From an uncultured Eubacteriales bacterium (GTDB lineage Bacteria; Bacillota; Clostridia; Oscillospirales; Oscillospiraceae), in contig USQL01000040.1 of NCBI GenBank assembly GCA_900556935.1, positions 1-20,306 on the forward strand: 20,306 nt of DNA. Reading direction: 5' to 3'. The notes beneath the pieces were generated by a model. That model was not told where the DNA came from and did not search any database. It saw only the letters and a program-made list of their open reading frames with translations. Shown here in pieces: positions 1 through 7,777 of this stretch; within the stretch, counting starts at the first letter, position 1; each line of letters starts with the position of its first letter. The position numbers were made by a program, and so were the translations under genes.

Positions 1-32
1 TCATCATCTTCAACCACGAGTATACCTGGCAT
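1..32 (-). CDS. Response regulator, N-terminal fragment (gene runs off the left edge)
   Basis: Read on the minus strand, the first 32 bases encode MPGILVVEDD from an ATG at 32. A hydrophobic beta strand followed by an acidic pair (ILVVEDD) is the hallmark opening of a CheY-like receiver domain, where the two acidic residues bind the Mg2+ used for aspartyl phosphorylation. An AGAGAGGTG ribosome binding site lies about 8 bases upstream, which supports this start. Only ten codons are visible, so the output domain (OmpR/PhoB type would be usual), the partner kinase and the target genes are unknown. The leader of this gene contains the hairpin at 62-148. The call rests on one short motif plus the ribosome binding site, so it is probable rather than certain. 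Confidence 0.7.
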   Translation of the reverse strand, partial: MPGILVVEDD

Positions 33-61
33 AGCATATGCACCTCTCTTTATTAGCGATA

Positions 62-148
62 TATATCAGCTGGGAGATGACTCCCACCTCTATAGGTGGT
101 GAGAAACAAGCTTGTATCAGTGGGGGAGTCAATCCCCCAGCTGATATA
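62..148. repeat. Long interlocking inverted repeat in the leader of the response regulator
   Basis: A perfect 13-bp outer stem joins 62-74 (TATATCAGCTGGG) to 136-148. Inside it 79-85 (GACTCCC) pairs with 124-130, and 84-89 (CCACCT) pairs with 94-99 around a 4-base loop. Two local hairpins compete with these pairings: GGGAG 72-76 with 81-85, and TGGGGG 121-126 with 134-139. The nested and mutually exclusive stems could form either an attenuator or leader switch for the minus-strand response regulator, or the end of a mobile or palindromic repeat element. The sequence does not decide between them. Confidence 0.55.
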
Positions 149-282
149 GCCTCCGGCAGGATTGCAGAGGCATTCTTGAATTAATATCAGAGTACTGCTT
201 CTTCAATTCTCTCATCGTTTGTATCTCCAAAAGATAAAACAATGGAACTATCGTCAGCACTGTTATCCTCTGAAAGGAGTCG

Positions 283-471
283 TCAAATATGCTTTTTCAA
301 TGCCGGAAGTGTGGCAAGTTCTTCTGTCGGAGTAAGCATTATACAGCGTCTGTTTCCAATATACGCTGTGTGAAAATCATAACTCCCTGCAATATAAGCA
401 GGCAAAGAATCCTGATGATTCCCTGCTTCATATTTTATAGAAATTCCGAATACGCTTGTAAGGATATTTCT
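283..471 (-). pseudogene. Decayed gene fragment, regulator-like N-terminal domain
   Basis: On the minus strand a frame of about 60 codons contains segments such as YDFHTAYIGNRRCIMLTP and TEELATLPALKKHI, then stops at 285-283. From memory this resembles the N-terminal half of a roughly 200-residue Firmicutes family with a winged-helix C-terminal half, annotated as MarR-like or hypothetical; I could not search it. The frame has no usable start codon: behind the AAAAGGGG ribosome binding site (476-483) the codons read ATA AGA AAT ATC. Past the stop the same frame stays open to 187 with a hydrophilic stretch (SFGDTNDERIEEAVL). A good promoter sits upstream. A promoter and ribosome binding site without start codon or C-terminal half suggest a pseudogene. 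The plus-strand frame over the same bases has no recognisable features. Confidence 0.5.
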
Positions 472-498
472 TATTCCCCTTTTAACTTAATTTCTTAC

Positions 499-527
499 AT
501 TTTAACATGCTTCCATATAATGTACAA
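499..527 (-). promoter_or_regulatory. Sigma-A type promoter for the decayed fragment
   Basis: Minus strand -35 TTGTAC (527-522), 17-bp spacer, -10 TAAAAT (504-499). An AAAAGGGG ribosome binding site follows at 483-476. It appears to be left over from the gene now reduced to a fragment at 283-471, and may still drive transcription into the response regulator at the left edge. Confidence 0.5.
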
Positions 528-557
528 ATTGATTTCATAATTGTATGCCATGAAATA

Positions 558-1028
558 TCAGCAGCGTAGTTCTTTTTTGAGAATTATTTTTTCTTCTGTT
601 CGGGATTCTTCCACAAATCCGTGTTTCAGAAAAAGTTTAATAACTGGGTTGTCAATGGCAATATCATCGTAAAGAATTGAAACCCCGTTGTTTTTCGCCA
701 TGGAACATAGCAAATCTAACGCCTCACTCCCATAGCCTTTTTTTCTGAATTTCGAATAGATAATGACGCTGGCTATCTCATGCTGCATTTCGGCATCGTA
801 GTAATATGCGATTTCTCCAACGTATTGACCGTCTTTATTTTTTAGGTATCTGTAATACCGCTTTCCTTCATGGCAAGTGATCCAATGATCGTACCAGCCG
901 TTCCATTTTTCTTCCGGCCAGGGAATTGTCCCGCCCCACGCATGATTGTAAGACATGGTTTCTTCATCGGCCAGCATCATTTTCCGAAACCACAGGTCCT
1001 CATATTGGGGCTCATAAAGAGTTAGCAT
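558..1028 (-). CDS. GNAT family N-acetyltransferase
   Basis: About 156 residues with the GNAT fold: an N-terminal substrate half, then the acetyl-CoA-binding motif A in VIIYSKFRKKGYGSEAL, where the R/Q-x-x-G-x-G pyrophosphate loop appears as RKKGYG, followed by a helix and the motif B region ending in NPVIKLFLKHGF. Such cytoplasmic enzymes move an acetyl group from acetyl-CoA to an amine (small molecule, antibiotic or protein N-terminus); the acceptor cannot be read from sequence. Two ATG codons are adjacent. AGGAGG (1039-1034) is 2 bases from the first (1031) and 5 from the second (1028), so the second is the better start. It lies 101 bases downstream of the 2H phosphoesterase gene and could be cotranscribed with it; a TATAAT at 1117-1112 has no good -35. 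Confidence 0.85.
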   Translation of the reverse strand: MLTLYEPQYEDLWFRKMMLADEETMSYNHAWGGTIPWPEEKWNGWYDHWITCHEGKRYYRYLKNKDGQYVGEIAYYYDAEMQHEIASVIIYSKFRKKGYGSEALDLLCSMAKNNGVSILYDDIAIDNPVIKLFLKHGFVEESRTEEKIILKKELRC

Positions 1029-1129
1029 CATAGCCTCCTGTAAATACTGATTTACGAATTGTGTTTTTTCGTTACTGCATGGGAATAATCGGCGCTCCTA
1101 GTGGATCCAATATTATAAGCCTGTGTTGG

Positions 1130-1639
1130 TCAGTTCCGTAATTCTACACTGTCAAGAATATCATAGCCATTTTCAAGAACACGGGAAAACTCTATTCTGG
1201 ATATTGGCGTTGAAAACGGTGCAAAGCAGTCTGACATTTTACAGCAAATCCTACGCAAATCCAGGTTCGGTTCGTACAACAATGTGGTATGGGGATACCA
1301 TTGCTCCAATTGTGTCCATCGGTTGAGGGAACCGTTGTATTCTTCCGCTATGCGCTGGTGCAACATTTCTAACGTGCCGGATTTCTCCGGAGACGCGACA
1401 ATAATCGATGACGCTTCTAAAACCTCAATGTTTTGATACCTTACCGGAAAAGGGAAAAATCCATCCATCCATGATTTGCAAAATTGGATAAATTGGGCTT
1501 CCTGAGCCCCTGTGTAAGTAGCAATCGTAATATGTCCGTACAAAGGTTTTACTGCAACGACATCAGAAAGTGCCGCCTTTTGAATCGATACCAGCTTTTC
1601 GGTCGCTTCCCGATTGAGTTTCGCAATCACACACAGCAT
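1130..1639 (-). CDS. 2H phosphoesterase / 2'-5' RNA ligase-like protein
   Basis: A 169-residue protein with two H-x-T motifs about 80 residues apart: H36-I-T (YGHITIATY) and H117-T-T (WYPHTTLLY). These pairs form the catalytic centre of the 2H phosphoesterase superfamily (ThpR/LigT, AKAP18, YjcG types), which acts on 2'-5' or cyclic phosphodiester bonds in RNA or nucleotides. The length and the single bilobal domain fit the family. The open frame extends 17 codons further upstream, but GGAGAG lies 6 bases before the ATG at 1639 and the family normally begins close to this strand (MLCVIAKL), so I place the start there. The substrate is unknown, and bacterial members of this group mostly lack an assigned role. 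Confidence 0.82.
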   Translation of the reverse strand: MLCVIAKLNREATEKLVSIQKAALSDVVAVKPLYGHITIATYTGAQEAQFIQFCKSWMDGFFPFPVRYQNIEVLEASSIIVASPEKSGTLEMLHQRIAEEYNGSLNRWTQLEQWYPHTTLLYEPNLDLRRICCKMSDCFAPFSTPISRIEFSRVLENGYDILDSVELRN

Positions 1640-1735
1640 TCGTTGCTCTCCATAAATCCCGATTTTGAATACAAGAACAGCAATGTTCATCCATCAAAAA
1701 ATCAGTCCCTGCTTTCAACATCCTTCATCAATTTG

Positions 1736-1763
1736 ATTTTATCAGAAGAAAATCAAAAATCAA
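1736..1763 (-). promoter_or_regulatory. Probable promoter of the 2H phosphoesterase gene
   Basis: Minus strand -35 TTGATT (1763-1758), 16-bp spacer, -10 TAAAAT (1741-1736). It predicts a leader of about 90 bases before the ATG at 1639. The surroundings are AT-rich, so the match is less specific than the other promoters in the window. Confidence 0.4.
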
Positions 1764-1840
1764 GTGGATTCTATGATGCGTTTGCAAACCGACTTCCAGG
1801 TCATCTTCCTTTTTGAAAGATTCCACACACATTCAAATAA

Positions 1841-1864
1841 GGGGCTGTCACTTTCGGCAACCCC
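1841..1864 (-). terminator. Hairpin terminator ending the sugar operon
   Basis: The arms GGGGCTGTC (1841-1849) and GGCAACCCC (1856-1864) pair over 9 positions with one C-A mismatch and one G-U, around a 6-base loop. On the minus strand it lies just after the alpha-galactosidase stop and is followed by TTATTT. A TATTTTTAT run on the other side would also suit plus-strand use, but no plus-strand gene ends here. Confidence 0.55.
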
Positions 1865-1870
1865 CTATTT

Positions 1871-3460
1871 TTATCGAATTGAAAGCATTCTCTCCTCCCC
1901 GTCCAACCGGTATCGGATGGTCAGGCCCTTGTCTGCTTCCACACGGATGTCCTCCGCATAGGAGCAGATCCGTTTCAGTTTCTCGAACAGCGCCACCGTC
2001 TCCCGGGAGTACCTGGCGGGCACATCAGAGGTCAGCAGGATTCCGCTGAACAGGGCGTTGACCGTGGCCAGCGTTTCCTTTTCTTTCTGGCTTAGCTTGC
2101 AGTTTTCCTCCCGCAGAAAGAATACATCCGGGTCGCTTCCGTAGGCGCGACCGTTGAGCTGGCGGCGGAAGACGGTATTGTCAATGGAGTGCTTGGTGGA
2201 AACCCGCTCCCGGTGGAACAGGCGCATATACCACACGTCATCCCAGTTAAGGCTCACATCGCAGCCCACCCGGCAGTAGTCCACCACGCCGAAGGCCGGC
2301 ATCACGGGAACGCCGCAGCCTAAAATCTGCTTCTCCCCGCACATTTCCCGCAGAAGCCCCATGGCCCGCTCCATCCGGGCGGCCCGGGATTCCCGCTCGT
2401 TTCCGAAGGGGGCGGCACCGTAGAGGAAATCCAGCTTCACAAGATCAAAGCCCCATTCGTCCAGGACTCTGTGGAAGGTCTCCCAAAGGTAGTCTATGAC
2501 CTCCGGATTGTCAATGTCCAGGGAATAGAAGCCGCTCCAGTTGCAGCCGCAGCACCAGGGCTTCCCGTCTACTTTTAGGAGCCAGTCCGGGTGATTCCGG
2601 TAAACGACCGAATCCTTTTCGCATACAAAGGGTGCCAGCCACAGCCCCGCACGGAAGCCCTTGGCGTGAATCTCCTTTGTAAGCGCCGTCAGGCCATTGG
2701 GGAACTTTTCTTTGTCGGTCTCCAGCCAGTCCCCTACCTTGGGCTCCCAGCCGTCGTCGATTTGGAACAGGCTCCCGGCTGGGAAGTGTTTTTCGCACCC
2801 CGCCAGGTCCTCCCAAATAGCCGCCTGGTCGATTGCCTGATAGCGGTTATACCAGCTGGAATAGCCCATGCATTTCTCTTTTGTTCTGGGCCTGCATCCA
2901 AGGGCGGCAAACCAGGCATCGAACACCTGCTGTTCCGTCCCCTGGGCGAAGAACAGGTCCAGCGCCGGAAATTCGCCCCCCGGATGGCGCACCCCGGCAC
3001 AGTCCCGGGAAATCCGCAGTGCCGCCTTTTGCGCCGAATACTCAAAAATCGTATAGCCCGGGGTCTCGTTCAGGGAGGCAATCAGCCGATAGACCGCACC
3101 CTTTCGGAAGTAGCAGTAGGAAAAGCCGTGGCTTTCGCCCTTCTTTTCCGGATAATCCACAAAATGGTAATCCCCATACCGGTCAAAGGAAAACTTTTTG
3201 ACGAGGAATCCCGGAACCCGTTTCAGCCCCCGCTGAATATCCCACTTTCCCAGCTCCGGGCAGTGGGTCCAGGTCTGGTAGCCGTTCATAAAGAGGGCTT
3301 CGTCCTCTTCCATGGCCCAGGGCAGGTCCGCGGACACCGTTTTCAGTTTCCCCTCCGGCAGGGAGAGAGGCACATGCAGTGCCCCGCAGTCCGGCGCAAA
3401 GTCCGCCCACGTCTCGGCCCTTCCGCCCTCCGTCTGTCCGACACAGTGCAGCTTAGCCAT
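1871..3460 (-). CDS. Alpha-galactosidase, glycoside hydrolase family 36
   Basis: 529 residues. The N-terminal part (about 1-195) is a beta-sandwich-like region, shorter than in typical GH36 enzymes of about 700 residues. The TIM barrel begins at GYSSWYNRY (199-207). It contains QIDDGW (233-238), the nucleophile region LVKLDFLYGA (Asp344) and a CRVGCDVS segment where Asp401 is the expected acid/base. GH36 clan-D enzymes release terminal alpha-galactose with retention, for example from raffinose-family oligosaccharides or melibiose. There is no signal peptide, so it should act in the cytoplasm on sugar imported by the neighbouring symporter. The start overlaps the symporter stop by 8 bases, with AAAGGAG 7 bases upstream of the ATG. 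It is the last gene of the operon. GH36 membership is clear; the exact substrate is inferred. Confidence 0.9.
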   Translation of the reverse strand: MAKLHCVGQTEGGRAETWADFAPDCGALHVPLSLPEGKLKTVSADLPWAMEEDEALFMNGYQTWTHCPELGKWDIQRGLKRVPGFLVKKFSFDRYGDYHFVDYPEKKGESHGFSYCYFRKGAVYRLIASLNETPGYTIFEYSAQKAALRISRDCAGVRHPGGEFPALDLFFAQGTEQQVFDAWFAALGCRPRTKEKCMGYSSWYNRYQAIDQAAIWEDLAGCEKHFPAGSLFQIDDGWEPKVGDWLETDKEKFPNGLTALTKEIHAKGFRAGLWLAPFVCEKDSVVYRNHPDWLLKVDGKPWCCGCNWSGFYSLDIDNPEVIDYLWETFHRVLDEWGFDLVKLDFLYGAAPFGNERESRAARMERAMGLLREMCGEKQILGCGVPVMPAFGVVDYCRVGCDVSLNWDDVWYMRLFHRERVSTKHSIDNTVFRRQLNGRAYGSDPDVFFLREENCKLSQKEKETLATVNALFSGILLTSDVPARYSRETVALFEKLKRICSYAEDIRVEADKGLTIRYRLDGEERMLSIR

Positions 3461-4832
3461 GGGCGCGCTCCTTTAGCTCCCGGCTGATCTGGGCCGCTTT
3501 CTCATCTGTCAGCAGGAATTTCTTCCGGAAAAGGGCCAGCGCCACCGCCAGAACCACCATGGGAAGCACGGTCATCATCAGCCGCAGACCCATCAGCGTC
3601 CCGGCGCTCTGGGCCGCCACCGGCCCGGTCTCCTCCGTATTGCCCACAAGCCCGATGAGATCCAGACCAATGCCCGTCAGGAACACCGCCACACCGGAGG
3701 CCGCCTTCACCACAAAGGTCTGCATGGAGAAAATAACGCTCTCCTCCCGCCGCCCGGTCTTCATTTCGCCGTAGTCCACGCTGTTGGAAAGGAACAGGGT
3801 TGTGAGCACACTGAGCATCCCATTGCAGGCAAACACCACAATTCCGGGAACACACAGAGCAATCAGATTCCCGGAGAAGCCCACAAGGCACAGAACCAGC
3901 AGCAGACCGTAGCCGCACAGAGCCAGCACCAGGCTCAGATTGAACACGCCGGTATTGCTGAGCTTCTTCCGAAGCAGGGGATACAGAACCATCATGCCCA
4001 AAATCTGGGCGGCACCGCCGATGGTGGAGAACAGGGTGTAGCTGGCCTTCCAGCCCTCCCCGCCAAAGTCGTACTTGAAAAAGTAGATGATAAAGTTGGA
4101 GGTTAAATACAGTGCGGAGTTAATCAGCACAATGGACAGCACCACCACAATGGCCTGATCGTTGGAGAACAGCGCCTTGAACATCTCCCCAACGGAAGCG
4201 GTCTTCATCTCGGTATTGGTGGTTTCCTTCATCTTGGCGCAGCAGATGATCTCCGTCACCACAAAGATTGCCGCCACAATCAGCGCCACATACCGGAAGC
4301 CGGACCGCTCGCTGCTGCCGCCCAGGGCCCCTACCAGGAGCATGGTAAACATGGCAATCATCGCAGAGCCAACCCCGGCGCAGGTTCTTCCAACTACAGA
4401 CAGATTCTCCCGGTCCGCCGGAGTTGTGGTAACGGCTGGAATCATGGACCAATAGGGAATGTCCATCATGGTATAGGTCACACCCCAGAGAATGTAAACG
4501 ACGCTGAAATAGACCATCATCCCCGCCCCTTCCAGCACCGGCGCTGCGAACAGGGCATAGAGCACCAGGGCGTTGAGAACCGTTCCGGAGAGAATCCAGG
4601 GCCGGAAGCGACCCCATTTACTGCGGGTCTTGGCAACCAGGACTCCCATAAATGGGTCGTTCAGGGCATCGAACACCCGGGCAATCATCAAAATCAGGCC
4701 CACAAAGGTGGCGCTGAGACCCAGCACATCCTGATAATAATACATGACATAGGACGCGGAAAGTGCGTATACCATGTCCTTGCCAACGGCACCGATGCCG
4801 AAGGCGGCTTTTTGTGACGCGGTTAATTTCAT
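3453..4832 (-). CDS. GPH family sugar:cation symporter (MelB/XynP/UidB type)
   Basis: A 459-residue polytopic membrane protein with about 12 hydrophobic segments. The GPH (TC 2.A.2) signature follows TM2: R52-x-x-D55-x-x-N58-D59-P60, then SKWGRFRPW at 71-79. In MelB the equivalent acidic residues bind the coupling Na+ or H+ and the sugar. The family imports glycosides, pentosides and hexuronides. Being placed between a GH2 and a GH36 enzyme suggests import of a galactoside or related oligosaccharide. A substantial cytoplasmic loop (TNTEMKTASVGEMFKAL) lies mid-protein between the two six-helix halves. Its ATG overlaps the stop of the GH2 gene by 4 bases (ATGA), with GGGAGG upstream. The family is firm, the cargo inferred. 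Confidence 0.93.
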   Translation of the reverse strand: MKLTASQKAAFGIGAVGKDMVYALSASYVMYYYQDVLGLSATFVGLILMIARVFDALNDPFMGVLVAKTRSKWGRFRPWILSGTVLNALVLYALFAAPVLEGAGMMVYFSVVYILWGVTYTMMDIPYWSMIPAVTTTPADRENLSVVGRTCAGVGSAMIAMFTMLLVGALGGSSERSGFRYVALIVAAIFVVTEIICCAKMKETTNTEMKTASVGEMFKALFSNDQAIVVVLSIVLINSALYLTSNFIIYFFKYDFGGEGWKASYTLFSTIGGAAQILGMMVLYPLLRKKLSNTGVFNLSLVLALCGYGLLLVLCLVGFSGNLIALCVPGIVVFACNGMLSVLTTLFLSNSVDYGEMKTGRREESVIFSMQTFVVKAASGVAVFLTGIGLDLIGLVGNTEETGPVAAQSAGTLMGLRLMMTVLPMVVLAVALALFRKKFLLTDEKAAQISRELKERAHG

Positions 4833-7198
4833 GCTTGTTTCCTCCCTGTAATTTTCAGCGTAACGGATACATCTTCACAGCCCGGGGCACAGACGGTGCA
4901 CACCGCGTTGCCGGAGGCACCCACCGTGCGCAGATAGGTGCCGCCCATACCACCCTCGGCTGTGGCAACATTGGGTCCCACCAGCCGGACTGGGCCTTGG
5001 GTCTCAAACCGCAGCGGCAGCTGGGCATAAGGGGCCAGGTTGCCGTTTTCGTCCAGAACCCGGACCCGCAGGGCTGCCATATCGTAGCTGTCCCCCTCGG
5101 TAAGTATGTGGGATGTGGCGCGCGCCTCCAGATGGAGTCTGGCGCTGGGGCACAGGGTCACAGATTTGACCACCTTGCCGTCCTTCTTCGCATCAAACCG
5201 CCAGCGGGTGGCCTCGCCGCCCCAGTTGCCCACATATTTTCCGTACAGCGCTACCCCATCGTCAAAGGACATTTTGTAGCGCACCATGCAGTAGCCCATT
5301 TTCAGCTTCTTGCCCAGGGGCATCCCCGGCAAGCCATACTTCCCGGCGGCCAGCAGGCAGTCCCGGAGGATGGCGGCCTTCCGCTTTCCAAAATGCTCCT
5401 GGGTTTCCAGAAGCTCCCCGATGGTGTCCCCCACGTACAGCGGCGGATGGGGCAGGCTCGTCCAGGGGCTCTTCTGCAGCTCTGTGACAAAGACATCGTT
5501 TTTGTACAGCGCCACAGACTCCGCGTTGGTGAACACATACACGGGCCCCACCTGCCCCGCCGGGTAGTCACCGATGTCCATGGAGGAGGTGACCTGAAGG
5601 GTGGGCGCTTCTCCCTGGGAGGCATAGACCGCGGCGGCCAGCTTGGGATTGCGGAAGCTGTCCAGCACGCCATGGTAGCAGACGCGGTCACCGGAGCCAA
5701 AGTCCTTATGGGTGGCGTAGTCAAACATGCACCAGCCAAAGCAGCCCGCGTGCTCCCCGGAGCCGTAGGCCGCGTTCAGGACCCTTGCGTGGCGCAGGGC
5801 GTGCTCCTGCCGGTGGGGGGCATCGTCAAAGGGCTTGGTGGGGTACATATGGCCGTTGCACTCGGAGATCAGCAGGGGCTTTTTGTCATCCGGACACACG
5901 TCCTTCTTCCGCTTGGCCCCGGGATTGTTTCCGGTGTGGGAAAAATCGTTGTAGGCGTAGACATCCTCTAAAAGGCTGCTCTTTTCCAGATACCGCACCC
6001 CCGAGGTTGCCCGGCTGGGGTCCAGGGAATGGGCAATGCGGTTGGTTCTGGTGTAGAAAGCATCGTCGTCCACGCTTTCATTGATTCGAACGCCCCACAG
6101 GACAATGCTGGGGTGGTTCCGGTACTGAAGGATCATCTCCTCCAGCATCTTGCAGGCCAAATCCTTCCAATTCTCGTCGCCAATGTGCTGCCAGCCGGGG
6201 AGCTCCGTAAAGACCAGCAGGCCTAATTCATCGCAGGCATCCACAAAATGCTGGCTCTGGGGATAGTGGCTGGTGCGGACGGCGTTGCAGCTGAGCTCCT
6301 CCTTTAAAATCCTGGCGTCCTCCCGCTGCAGCCGCTCCGGGGCGGCATAGCCGATGTAGGGGAAGCTCTGGTGCCGGTTCAGGCCCCGGAGGAAGGTCTT
6401 TTTCCCGTTTAAGTAGAAGCCGTCGGGCTTAAATTCCGCCTTGCGGAAGCCGAAACGTGCCTCTCGGCTGTCCAGCACCTTTCCCTCCCCGTCCAGGAGC
6501 TCCGCGGCGCAGACATAGAGCCTTGGCGTTTCCAGGGTCCAGGGGGCTGCCTCCGGAACGTCCAGAAGGACATGATTTTGCGCCTCCGGAAGCAATTTTC
6601 GCAAGGCCAGCGTCTCCCCCTCCAGGGTTTTCACAGACACCTGAAGCACCGCCGCAAGCCTGGGATTTTCCACCTTCAGGGTGATGTCCGCCTGGGTCCC
6701 CTTCGGCGTGTGGACAAACAGGTCCACGCATCTGGTTTCGGCGGTGGTCTCCAGCCAGACCTCCCGGTAAAGCCCGCCATAGGTCAGGTAGTCCACCACA
6801 AATCCAAAGGGCGGCACCGTCGGGTCCTCCCGGGTATCCAGGCGGACGCAGACGAGGTTCTCCTGTCCCCGCCGCACCGCCTGGGTAATCTCCACCTGAA
6901 AGCCGGTGTAGCCCCCTCGGTGCTGCCCCACGGAAACACCGTTGACAAACACCTCCGCCTGGTGGGCCGCGCCGTCGAAGTCCAGGAACACCCGGGGGGC
7001 TTCCTTCTCCTGGGGTACTGTCAGCCTCTTCCGGTAGCCGCAGACCATCTCGTAGTCCGCGGGGGCGGCATAGTGCAGCGGCACCTCCCGGCAGGTATGG
7101 GGCAAGCACACCGTCTGCGCCTCCACCGGCTCTCCCCGGGCAAAGGCCGGGGACCAATTTTCCGTAAATTCCCAATCGTAGCAAAGGCCGGTTTTCAT
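4829..7198 (-). CDS. Glycoside hydrolase family 2 enzyme, probable beta-galactosidase
   Basis: 789 residues from the ATG at 7198. The order is GH2 jelly-roll sugar-binding domain (about 1-150, with VFLDFDGAAHQAEVFVNG and GGLYREVWLE), Ig-like sandwich (about 155-255), TIM barrel (about 260-530) and C-terminal beta domains. GH2 landmarks are LNRHQSFPYIG (273-283), NAVRTSHYPQ (305-314), the acid/base RINES with Glu374, and the probable nucleophile ISECNGH with Glu446. The Asn-x-Lys pair typical of beta-glucuronidases is not evident, so beta-galactosidase is preferred, though this GH2 branch varies in substrate. No signal peptide. The frame is open for 33 codons upstream, but that part lies inside tetR; the ATG at 7198 overlaps the tetR TGA as ATGA, with GGAGGGG 11 bases before it, so the two are probably translationally coupled. 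Confidence 0.9.
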   Translation of the reverse strand: MKTGLCYDWEFTENWSPAFARGEPVEAQTVCLPHTCREVPLHYAAPADYEMVCGYRKRLTVPQEKEAPRVFLDFDGAAHQAEVFVNGVSVGQHRGGYTGFQVEITQAVRRGQENLVCVRLDTREDPTVPPFGFVVDYLTYGGLYREVWLETTAETRCVDLFVHTPKGTQADITLKVENPRLAAVLQVSVKTLEGETLALRKLLPEAQNHVLLDVPEAAPWTLETPRLYVCAAELLDGEGKVLDSREARFGFRKAEFKPDGFYLNGKKTFLRGLNRHQSFPYIGYAAPERLQREDARILKEELSCNAVRTSHYPQSQHFVDACDELGLLVFTELPGWQHIGDENWKDLACKMLEEMILQYRNHPSIVLWGVRINESVDDDAFYTRTNRIAHSLDPSRATSGVRYLEKSSLLEDVYAYNDFSHTGNNPGAKRKKDVCPDDKKPLLISECNGHMYPTKPFDDAPHRQEHALRHARVLNAAYGSGEHAGCFGWCMFDYATHKDFGSGDRVCYHGVLDSFRNPKLAAAVYASQGEAPTLQVTSSMDIGDYPAGQVGPVYVFTNAESVALYKNDVFVTELQKSPWTSLPHPPLYVGDTIGELLETQEHFGKRKAAILRDCLLAAGKYGLPGMPLGKKLKMGYCMVRYKMSFDDGVALYGKYVGNWGGEATRWRFDAKKDGKVVKSVTLCPSARLHLEARATSHILTEGDSYDMAALRVRVLDENGNLAPYAQLPLRFETQGPVRLVGPNVATAEGGMGGTYLRTVGASGNAVCTVCAPGCEDVSVTLKITGRKQA

Positions 7199-7764
7199 CT
7201 TACCAACAACCCCTCCAATAAAATATCGATCATTTCCTCCAATGCCTGCCTGTAATGAATCCCCTGTTCCTCCATGGCCCGGTCCTGTAAAAAGCACTCA
7301 ATGGAGGCGGAAATCATCCGTTGCAGCACCGGAAGGGACACCCTTCGGATGATGTTCCGGTCCATAGCCTCCTCCAGCAGCGCCAGCGTGGGCTCCCAGC
7401 CTGTCTCCAGGTGGGTCCGGACCCGGCGGGCAAGCCTGGGGTATTTTTCATCCAGCAGATTCATCTGCTGCAGGTCCAGGGCGGTATACTCCTCCGGCAG
7501 GGCGATAATCACCGCCCGCAGCTTTTCCTGCAGGCTCCCCGGACCATCCAGAATGGCCTGCTTTCGGACGTGGATTTTCCGGAAAGCCTCGTCAATCATG
7601 TCCAGCAGCAGCTCTTCCTTGGAGGAATACACGCAGTAAACGGTCTTTTTGCTGATGTGGACCGCCTGGGCCGCCTGCTGCATGGTAAACCGCAGCCCCT
7701 CCTGCCGGAACAGCTCCAGCCCGGCGGCACAAATCTGCGCGCGCAGCGCCTGTTCATTTTCCAT
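7195..7764 (-). CDS. TetR/AcrR family repressor of the sugar operon
   Basis: 189 residues. The N-terminal helix-turn-helix spans about 27-52 (FTMQQAAQAV, then SKKTVYCVYSSKEELL, a clear TetR recognition helix and following helix). The rest is the alpha-helical ligand and dimer domain, which is not conserved and gives no ligand. The start ATG has AGAGGTG 5-6 bases upstream. It is the first gene of the operon: the TGA stop overlaps the GH2 ATG. The promoter in front of it contains a perfect 12-bp inverted repeat, so autorepression together with repression of the three sugar genes is the simplest model; a sugar or glycoside intermediate would be the likely inducer. TetR membership is firm, the effector is a guess. 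Confidence 0.92.
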   Translation of the reverse strand: MENEQALRAQICAAGLELFRQEGLRFTMQQAAQAVHISKKTVYCVYSSKEELLLDMIDEAFRKIHVRKQAILDGPGSLQEKLRAVIIALPEEYTALDLQQMNLLDEKYPRLARRVRTHLETGWEPTLALLEEAMDRNIIRRVSLPVLQRMISASIECFLQDRAMEEQGIHYRQALEEMIDILLEGLLVR

Positions 7765-7777
7765 GGAATCACCTCTT

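Noticed and set aside
289..540. Plus-strand frame of 83 codons starting MLFQCRKCGKFF, which looks like a zinc ribbon
   Set aside because: Only one C-x-x-C pair, no partner pair, no fold beyond it; the opposite strand carries the promoter, ribosome binding site and protein-like sequence.
1089..1128. Promoter for the GNAT gene
   Set aside because: A TATAAT exists at 1117-1112 on the minus strand, but no acceptable -35 is found at 16-18 bp.
4763..5971. Plus-strand open frame of 402 codons
   Set aside because: It lies antisense to the GH2 enzyme with its intact catalytic motifs, has no domain features and is His/Gly/Pro-rich as expected for GC-rich antisense frames.
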